Origin: an uncultured Eubacteriales bacterium
Lineage (GTDB): Bacteria; Bacillota; Clostridia; Oscillospirales; Acutalibacteraceae
NCBI GenBank assembly: GCA_934488615.1
Contig: CAKSSJ010000048.1
Span: forward strand, 1-6,235
DNA length: 6,235 nucleotides
Reading direction: 5' to 3'
Positions 1 through 4,678 of this stretch are shown here, piece by piece. The translations under genes and the position numbers were made by a program. The notes below the pieces were generated by a model, which had not been told where the DNA came from, ran no database searches, and saw only the letters and a program-made list of their open reading frames with translations. Positions within the stretch are counted from its first letter, which is position 1. Each line of letters starts with the position of its first letter.

Positions 1-1
1 C

Positions 2-781
2 GACAGCATACCCACCGACGAGCCTATTATTGACAGCAACATAAGCACGGACGATGTAACCGATCCTTCGTCGGCGGATCAGCCGGACGCAGCTCAGCCC
101 GACAGCTCACAGTCGGACAGCACGGGATCAGGCTCCTCTCAGTCAGGCTCGGGCACGGCAAGCACACCGTCAGCAACAAAGCCGAGCACAAGCAAGAAAA
201 TGAGCAAGGCGGAGATAATCAGCTACTGCAACACGGCTCTCAACAAGGCGAAGGCCGCCAAGGTCGGCTACAATAAAAAGATGGTAAGAGAGGTTAAGGG
301 AAATACAGACGGTATCTCTCAGAATCTTATTAAACTTGTTGCCGCAAACAAGAGCACAACGATGAAGAAAGGCAGTGCCGACATAAAGGACGACTTCCCT
401 GCGGCAGGCTATGACTGGTCAAGCAAGCTCAGAGAGCAGGACGTTGCAAACGCAACGCTCAAGAAAAACGGTCAGTATTACGAGATCAGACTTACTCTCG
501 GCAAGGAGCAGAATCCTGCCAAGGGTGAAAAGAGCAGCTACGGCAGAGTAATGTCCGTTATCGACGCCGCGGAAGCAGGCAAAATGGTTCCGGGTATCAA
601 GACCATCAACATGAGCTATCACGACGGCTATGTTTACGCAAAGGTTGACTCAAAGACAGGCAAGCTCGTTGCCGCCGAGTTCTCCGCCGCCGCAGACATT
701 CAGGCGGATATCATGGTCTTTGGCAACATTTCGGTCAAGGACATCGTCAGCACCGAAACCTTTACAAACATCGTTTGGTAA
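2..781 (+). CDS. C-terminal part of an exported protein of unknown function (5' end outside window)
   Basis: The reading frame is open from the left edge, so the first internal ATG (200) is not taken as the start; the gene begins upstream. About 66 in-frame codons before that ATG encode a low-complexity stretch rich in Ser, Asp, Gln, Pro, Thr and Gly, typical of a flexible linker outside the membrane in Gram-positive surface or lipoproteins. After it comes a folded domain of about 190 residues beginning SKAEIISYCNTALNKAKA, with an amphipathic Lys/Ala-rich helix, then alternating polar and hydrophobic segments (near YYEIRLTLGKEQ and MSYHDGYVYAKVDSKTGKL) that look like beta strands. It ends at TAA (779-781), followed by a terminator. 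I recall similar domains in uncharacterised exported proteins of Ruminococcus-like bacteria but cannot name a family. No catalytic motif or cysteine pair is evident. The signal sequence or lipobox that would prove export lies outside the window. Confidence 0.8.
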   Translation, partial: DSIPTDEPIIDSNISTDDVTDPSSADQPDAAQPDSSQSDSTGSGSSQSGSGTASTPSATKPSTSKKMSKAEIISYCNTALNKAKAAKVGYNKKMVREVKGNTDGISQNLIKLVAANKSTTMKKGSADIKDDFPAAGYDWSSKLREQDVANATLKKNGQYYEIRLTLGKEQNPAKGEKSSYGRVMSVIDAAEAGKMVPGIKTINMSYHDGYVYAKVDSKTGKLVAAEFSAAADIQADIMVFGNISVKDIVSTETFTNIVW

Positions 782-798
782 AAATCAATATATAACTC

Positions 799-832
799 AA
801 CGCTCTCTTGCAATTGCAGGAGGGCGTTTTTT
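799..832 (+). terminator. Rho-independent terminator after the first gene
   Basis: Bases 799-811 (AACGCTCTCTTGC) can pair with 816-828 (GCAGGAGGGCGTT) in a 13-bp stem containing two G-T pairs, closing on an AATT loop. Six T's follow at 827-832, two of them part of the stem. It lies 18 nt after the stop codon and separates the first gene from the sigma factor promoter. Confidence 0.88.
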
Positions 833-849
833 CTGTCAAAAAGCGGGAA

Positions 850-878
850 TAGATTATTTTAAATTTTTGTGATATAAT
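850..878 (+). promoter_or_regulatory. Extended -10 promoter for the sigma/anti-sigma operon
   Basis: A perfect TATAAT (873-878) is preceded by TGA (870-872), giving the extended -10 form TGnTATAAT. At the usual 17-bp spacing the -35 position (850-855, TAGATT) matches TTGACA at only three of six bases, which an extended -10 can compensate. The predicted transcript start is near 885, leaving an AT-rich leader of about 65 nt. The element resembles a housekeeping promoter; I see no clear ECF-type -35 that would indicate autoregulation. Confidence 0.65.
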
Positions 879-935
879 TTTATAAATTTATGTCATTTTT
901 TTAATTTCGGTTGGCTACTGTATGAGGGGAAGTAT

Positions 936-944
936 AAGGAGGTG
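936..944 (+). promoter_or_regulatory. Ribosome binding site fixing the GTG start of the sigma factor
   Basis: AAGGAGGTG is a near-full complement of the 16S rRNA 3' end and stands 5 nt before the GTG at 950. It supports this GTG as the start; no in-frame ATG lies close by. Confidence 0.85.
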
Positions 945-949
945 TAAAG

Positions 950-1489
950 GTGTCTCGCAAAAAGACTGAAGCAGAAGAAATTGTCAATGATTGCTACGAA
1001 AAATACTATCAGTCAATTTATAAATATTGCTATGCAAGGCTCGGCGACCTGAACGAGCACGCATACGACTGTGTGCAGGATACCTTTCTTGTTCTTCAAA
1101 AGAAGCTGTCGGAGGAAATCGACATAGAGCATCTGAGAGGCTTTCTTTACCGAACCGCAGATACCTTTGTCATGAGAGCGAAGGATCATTATAAAAAGCA
1201 GGTTCAGCGAACCGCTCAGCTTGATGAAGCCGAAAGAAAAGAATCGCCGCCGATAATTGCGGACAGCTTCGACTATGACAAATGTGCGGCAATGCTTGTA
1301 GCCCTGCTTTCGTGCGAGGAGCAGGAGCTATATGAAATGAAATACATAGAGCGGATCCCGCTGACGGAAATTGCGGAACGGCTGAATATATCAACGCCTG
1401 CCGCCGCCAAACGGACCTCGCGACTGCGGCAAAGAATTAAAGAACTTGTGAAACAGCAACGGCTGTTTGAGAATGAGGTGATAATGTGA
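950..1489 (+). CDS. ECF-type (sigma-70 family) RNA polymerase sigma factor
   Basis: This 179-residue protein has the two-domain layout and size of extracytoplasmic-function sigma factors, which bind core RNA polymerase and direct it to a small regulon. Sigma region 2 spans about residues 13-80. Its region 2.2-like core is AYDCVQDTFLVLQKKL (38-53), matching the family pattern A-x-D-x-x-Q-[DE]-[TV]-F. A charged linker follows. Sigma region 4 spans about 112-168, with a helix-turn-helix at LTEIAERLNISTPAAAKRTS (138-157) that should contact the -35 element. Translation starts at GTG behind a very strong ribosome site. The stop codon overlaps the start of the next gene by 4 nt, the usual arrangement for a sigma factor and its membrane regulator. 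Assignment to the sigma-70 family is firm; the ECF subgroup and target promoters cannot be read from the sequence. Confidence 0.92.
   Translation: MSRKKTEAEEIVNDCYEKYYQSIYKYCYARLGDLNEHAYDCVQDTFLVLQKKLSEEIDIEHLRGFLYRTADTFVMRAKDHYKKQVQRTAQLDEAERKESPPIIADSFDYDKCAAMLVALLSCEEQELYEMKYIERIPLTEIAERLNISTPAAAKRTSRLRQRIKELVKQQRLFENEVIM
1475..1480 (+). promoter_or_regulatory. Ribosome binding site inside the sigma gene for the downstream GTG start
   Basis: GAGGTG lies inside the last codons of the sigma gene, 5 nt before the GTG at 1486. The start and stop codons share bases (ATGTGA at 1484-1489, with the GTG start at 1486-1488 and the TGA stop at 1487-1489), so coupled translation of the two proteins is likely. 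Confidence 0.72.
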
Positions 1490-2520
1490 ACAAACTTATA
1501 ATAACGCAAAGCATATTGAATGAAATATATGACGACAGCTCCTTTAAAAGCGACATTTCGGAGCTTATCAATTCACTGATTGACGCCGAGCTTCAAAAGG
1601 AAGATCCCGATTTTGATTTTATTGACGAATGCGCGGAGGCTCTGATCGAGGTTCAGTCGGGTAATTATTCCGAGGCTATGCCGCTCATTGCCAAGAATAA
1701 ATTTGAGGATAAGGAGAAGCGGCGCAAGGTTCTGAGCATCTTCCTCGCCTGTGCGGTCGTGTTCACCCTGAGCATCGGAGCGATGGCGGTGAGCCACACA
1801 GTTGAGAAGAAGAAAGAGGAAGAAACCACAACGCAGATAACGGAAAAAGCGACGACAGCCGCGCCGACAAAAGCAACGACTGCGGCGGCTACGACCAAGT
1901 CGCCCTCCGACGTTCATGCCGTCAATCTTTATCTGAGCTATTCCGACAGCTTCAAGGAATCGTATTCCAAGGGCGAAAAGCTCGACCTCAGCGGACTGAC
2001 GGTAACAGTCGATTTCAGCGACGGCTCGAGCAGGGATGTTGACCTCAGCGAGTGCAAGGTTATCACGAGCGACAATTTCGGCGAAACGCACTTTGCGGAG
2101 GAGGTCACAATCGAATATCAGGGCTTGAGAAGAAGCTTTGTTGTTATCTTTGAAGAAAACGCCCTCCCGATCAAGCCGTTCAACCCCGAGGAGCATACCT
2201 TCTTTGACACAAGAACGTATCCCGAGAAGATAGAATCAAGCGTGCAATATGTTGAGGTTGAGGCAGGAAAAAGCACGAGGGTCACAATGCGGAAAAACAA
2301 TGACGGCTTCGTTTGCTTCACGACCGACAACGACCTGCTGGAGGACGTGTCAATATCCTATCTCGGCGGTTTCAGCGGCAGAGAGATCTATTTAGACATT
2401 ACGGGAGGCAGTACCCCGGGAGTAACTAAAATCTCTCTCGCCTATGAGCACAACAGCAACAACATCATGACAGAAATAACGGTAAGGGTCGTTGAGCCCG
2501 GCGGTAGCCAAGATCAATAA
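1486..2520 (+). CDS. Putative membrane anti-sigma factor with an extracellular Ig-like (Big_3) domain
   Basis: A 344-residue single-pass membrane protein. Residues 1-79 are acidic and helical and probably cytoplasmic, where an anti-sigma segment would bind the sigma factor. Residues 81-103 form one hydrophobic span preceded by basic residues (KEKRRK), which places the N-terminus inside. A Glu/Lys then Thr/Ala-rich linker follows (about 107-141). Residues about 146-223 fit the group 3 bacterial Ig-like fold (YSKGEKLDLSGLTVTVDFSDG, then a YQG strand near 211). The last 120 residues are beta-rich and unrecognised. The zinc-finger anti-sigma motif HxxxCxxC is absent, so the regulator role rests on gene order, the 4-nt overlap and topology, not on a recognised anti-sigma domain. 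Ig-like domains of this group occur in surface proteins and can bind carbohydrate or protein, so a sensing role is plausible. An alternative is a membrane effector co-expressed with the sigma factor. Confidence 0.75.
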   Translation: MNKLIITQSILNEIYDDSSFKSDISELINSLIDAELQKEDPDFDFIDECAEALIEVQSGNYSEAMPLIAKNKFEDKEKRRKVLSIFLACAVVFTLSIGAMAVSHTVEKKKEEETTTQITEKATTAAPTKATTAAATTKSPSDVHAVNLYLSYSDSFKESYSKGEKLDLSGLTVTVDFSDGSSRDVDLSECKVITSDNFGETHFAEEVTIEYQGLRRSFVVIFEENALPIKPFNPEEHTFFDTRTYPEKIESSVQYVEVEAGKSTRVTMRKNNDGFVCFTTDNDLLEDVSISYLGGFSGREIYLDITGGSTPGVTKISLAYEHNSNNIMTEITVRVVEPGGSQDQ

Positions 2521-2524
2521 ATTA

Positions 2525-2553
2525 TTGCAATAATAAGAGCTTTATGGTATTAT
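2525..2553 (+). promoter_or_regulatory. Promoter for the YcxB-like gene, giving a very short leader
   Basis: TTGCAA (2525-2530) and TATTAT (2548-2553) are 17 bp apart, and the -10 carries a TGG extension (2545-2547). The transcript would start near 2560, right at the AGGAGG (2561-2566), so the leader would be only about 15 nt. The good spacing supports the call; the extreme closeness to the ribosome site and the AT-rich background are reasons for caution. Read-through from the sigma operon is also possible because no terminator separates them. Confidence 0.5.
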
Positions 2554-2574
2554 AAATTCGAGGAGGATAAAAAT

Positions 2575-3618
2575 ATGGAATTTTTCAGAGCAACGGTTAT
2601 GCCCAGCAAAAGGCTTTTCCGCCAGGCGGGAGACGCTTTTGTACACAAAAACAAGTCACTTAAGGTTTTGTTCATCATCGGTATGGTAATGTGTCTGGTG
2701 TCTGCACCTGTGCTGACATACCTATCATATATAACACATATTGACAAATTATACCTCTCACCGGCAGGTATCATTTTTATAGCGTACTACTTTTTCGGTC
2801 CGTCTTATCTCGGAAATGCGCTGTTCAGGTCGCAGTCGAAAAAGAATCTCAACAAAGAAACGCTTTACACCTTTCATGAGAACGAATTCAAGCTTTCAAC
2901 GGTTGATTCAAATGTCGTTCATAACTATTCGGCAATCGAGGAGCTTTATGAAACGAACGATCTGATATGCCTCTATATCAACAAAAGCGCGGCGTACATC
3001 ATTCCGAAGGACAGCATCAGGAATCCGCTCTGCGATGTCAGAGCCTTCCTTGAAGCAAAGGTAGGAAAGAAGTTCGTCTTTGTCAAGAAGAAATCAACGG
3101 GCGCGGCAATCGCAAAGTTCATTGCCGTCATCGTTGCAAGCGTCGTATTGAGCCTTTTTGCCTCGGGTCTGTCAAACGTCATGATGGATAAGCCGCAGAC
3201 CTTCTCCTACGAGGACTACAGCATTACGCTTGATCAGCATTTTTATGAGGACGACACCTTAGCGGGCTGCGATTATTCGATCTTCTCCTCCGATGTCACC
3301 GTCACCGTATGCAAGTACACGCAGGAGGACGTTGATTATTCGGTAGGCAAGGAAAATGCAACCATTGAGGAAGCGGCAAAATCATACTGCGAGGACAGCA
3401 CGATAAAGGATTCAAAGTCGCTGAATCACTACACCTACGCGGTAGCTTTTTACGATAGCTACGACAGTTATGATTACTACAATCTGATTTACATTCAGCA
3501 GATAAACGATGAATACTGGGTAACGCAACTGTACTGCGATAAATCAGATGAAGATAAATATGCGAAAAAATTCGAGGACTGGGCTCTGTCGATCCGGATG
3601 AAAACCAACAAAGCATAA
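2575..3618 (+). CDS. YcxB-like membrane protein with an extra C-terminal extracellular domain
   Basis: A 347-residue membrane protein. Two hydrophobic spans (about 30-52 and 63-84) are joined by a short loop, then comes a cytoplasmic domain (about 95-168) resembling the YcxB-like family: YTFHENEFKLSTVDSNVVH, a YSAIEELYET segment, and LICLYINKSAAYIIPKDSI. A third span (about 177-203) leads to an acidic, Tyr-rich domain outside the cell (204-347), ending in a WALSIRM helix-like segment. Basic residues before TM1 and after the cytoplasmic domain agree with this topology. Simple YcxB proteins usually stop after the cytoplasmic domain, so the third TM and outer domain are additions. Function is unknown for the family. 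The start is supported by AGGAGG 8 nt upstream. It follows the putative anti-sigma gene by 54 nt with no terminator between, has a likely promoter of its own, and is closed by a strong terminator. Confidence 0.8.
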   Translation: MEFFRATVMPSKRLFRQAGDAFVHKNKSLKVLFIIGMVMCLVSAPVLTYLSYITHIDKLYLSPAGIIFIAYYFFGPSYLGNALFRSQSKKNLNKETLYTFHENEFKLSTVDSNVVHNYSAIEELYETNDLICLYINKSAAYIIPKDSIRNPLCDVRAFLEAKVGKKFVFVKKKSTGAAIAKFIAVIVASVVLSLFASGLSNVMMDKPQTFSYEDYSITLDQHFYEDDTLAGCDYSIFSSDVTVTVCKYTQEDVDYSVGKENATIEEAAKSYCEDSTIKDSKSLNHYTYAVAFYDSYDSYDYYNLIYIQQINDEYWVTQLYCDKSDEDKYAKKFEDWALSIRMKTNKA

Positions 3619-3621
3619 GCG

Positions 3622-3661
3622 AAAGGACTGCTCCGTAAACAATCGGAACAGTCCTTTTTTT
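3622..3661 (+). terminator. Rho-independent terminator after the YcxB-like gene
   Basis: AAAGGACTG (3622-3630) pairs with CAGTCCTTT (3649-3657). After one C/A mismatch, TCCG (3632-3635) pairs with CGGA (3644-3647), around an 8-nt loop. Seven T's run from 3655 to 3661. It starts 3 nt after the stop codon's end. Confidence 0.9.
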
Positions 3662-3701
3662 GCAAGTTTTTTAAAAAAGCTTAAACACTTCTTATTACCA
3701 T

Positions 3702-3730
3702 TTGATATTTTTTTCAACATATAGTATAAT
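3702..3730 (+). promoter_or_regulatory. Consensus housekeeping promoter for the tandem-repeat membrane protein
   Basis: TTGATA (3702-3707) and a perfect TATAAT (3725-3730) are separated by exactly 17 bp. The predicted start is near 3737, giving a leader of about 24 nt. An A/T-tract (TTTTTTAAAAAA, 3667-3678) lies upstream and could act as curved or UP-like DNA. Together with the terminator at 3622-3661 it defines an independent transcription unit. Confidence 0.82.
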
Positions 3731-3760
3731 GTATCCATAAACAAAAAAGGAAGATAAAAT

Positions 3761-4678
3761 ATGAACAAAGAAAACGTCTTACTGATATGCTATATAATAA
3801 TTTTTACGGTCTTTAACCTTGCGGTTTTTCTGATGTACTATCTCTTCGGATTCACCTATGACCGCGACCTCAGAAAGACTGAAAAGCGCATGGTTTTGCC
3901 GCCGATATCCCGTTTCTTTTTCTTTTTTAGGGGTATTCAGAGTAGCTCCCGATCAAGACCGACAAAGCTCTGCGGCACATGCGAGCTTTTTGCGTTCGCG
4001 TACCTGATCGGAATGGAGATAATCAACGTAATTATCGCGCTTATTTCCAACGATCTTGTGCTCTCTTGCAGAGTTTCCGTTGTCTGCTTCGCGTTGCTTT
4101 TGGCTGTAATAATTATTTTTACAATCAGAGCCAAGAAAAAAATTAAAGCGGCCGCGCTTGAGGAGCACAAAAGAAATGTTGAAAAATATTTAACTCCAAA
4201 GGAAACCATTGACATTAACAATGACAGCGTTGTTGATGAATTTCTAAGTGAGCCGCACGAAAAGCCCGATGGCAATTTCAATCCGCTGAATCTTTTTGAC
4301 GAAAAAAGCCTTGCGGAGGAGGCCACGGACGTTTCCGAAGGAAGAGAAGCCTTCAGCGAAATGAAGAAGAGCATCACCGCCGAAAATTCCGTTGAAAACG
4401 CTATTGCAGAGGAAATTTTATCGGCTCAGCGCAACCCGAACGATGCCGACCGTGAAACAGCGGACGTTTCCGAGGGAATGGAAGCCTTCAGCGAAATGAA
4501 AAAAAGCATCATCGCCGAAAATGCGGTTGATGATGCTGTTGCCGAGGGTATATTATCCGCTCCGCTCAACGCGGACGATACCGACCGCGAAACGGCGAAT
4601 CTCAATGAGGGTATGAAAATGCTTGAGAAAATGCGAAACAATCCGATTGAGGATGAGCCGCCGATCCCGTTACCCTGA
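3761..4678 (+). CDS. Three-TM membrane protein of unknown function with tandem repeats in its cytoplasmic tail
   Basis: I do not recognise this 305-residue protein. Hydrophobic spans lie at about 7-31, 76-96 and 99-123. The loop between TM1 and TM2 and the segment after TM3 (RAKKKIK) are basic, so by the positive-inside rule both, and the 180-residue tail, are cytoplasmic. A CxxC pair (Cys71, Cys74; LCGTCEL) sits at the inner end of TM2 and might bind metal or be redox-active, but could be chance. The tail is acidic and contains two full 45-residue repeats (190-234 and 235-279) and the start of a third (from 280), built on an EGxEAFSEMKKSI core, ending in a proline-rich PPIPLP. Such a tail could be a scaffold for a partner. 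AAGGA lies 9 nt before the ATG. Its TGA overlaps the stop region of the convergent gene by 9 bp, and no terminator is seen after it. Confidence 0.78.
   Translation: MNKENVLLICYIIIFTVFNLAVFLMYYLFGFTYDRDLRKTEKRMVLPPISRFFFFFRGIQSSSRSRPTKLCGTCELFAFAYLIGMEIINVIIALISNDLVLSCRVSVVCFALLLAVIIIFTIRAKKKIKAAALEEHKRNVEKYLTPKETIDINNDSVVDEFLSEPHEKPDGNFNPLNLFDEKSLAEEATDVSEGREAFSEMKKSITAENSVENAIAEEILSAQRNPNDADRETADVSEGMEAFSEMKKSIIAENAVDDAVAEGILSAPLNADDTDRETANLNEGMKMLEKMRNNPIEDEPPIPLP
4328..4645 (+). repeat. In-frame tandem repeat, 135-bp unit (45 residues)
   Basis: Unit 1 is 4328-4462, unit 2 is 4463-4597, and a diverged partial third unit runs from 4598 to about 4645. The first two encode peptides identical at 33 of 45 positions by my count, sharing DVSEG, EAFSEMKKSI, AEN and DRETA. 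The third keeps only the pattern (NLNEGMKMLEKM). The exact 135-bp period keeps the reading frame and points to internal duplication followed by divergence. Confidence 0.9.

Noticed and set aside
841..870. Possible ECF-type autoregulatory -35 element (GGGAAT) upstream of the sigma gene
   Set aside because: No matching ECF -10 at a proper spacing; the extended TGATATAAT explains the region better.
630..872. An 80-codon + strand frame crossing the end of the first gene
   Set aside because: It runs through the terminator hairpin and promoter region, has Ser/Pro/Arg-rich out-of-frame composition and no ribosome site.
1573..2196. A 207-codon - strand open frame inside the putative anti-sigma gene
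   Set aside because: Arg/Cys-rich composition with no domain, no ribosome site, and full overlap with a well-supported membrane protein.
3664..3682. Near-palindromic A/T tract (T6A6 flanked by AAG and GCTT)
   Set aside because: Short, with a bulge, and in an AT-rich gap; not convincing as an operator or second terminator. Mentioned only as possible UP-like DNA.
3937..4377. A 146-codon - strand frame inside the three-TM protein gene
   Set aside because: Its hydrophobic parts mirror the TM segments of the + strand gene; the + strand gene has a consensus promoter and ribosome site.
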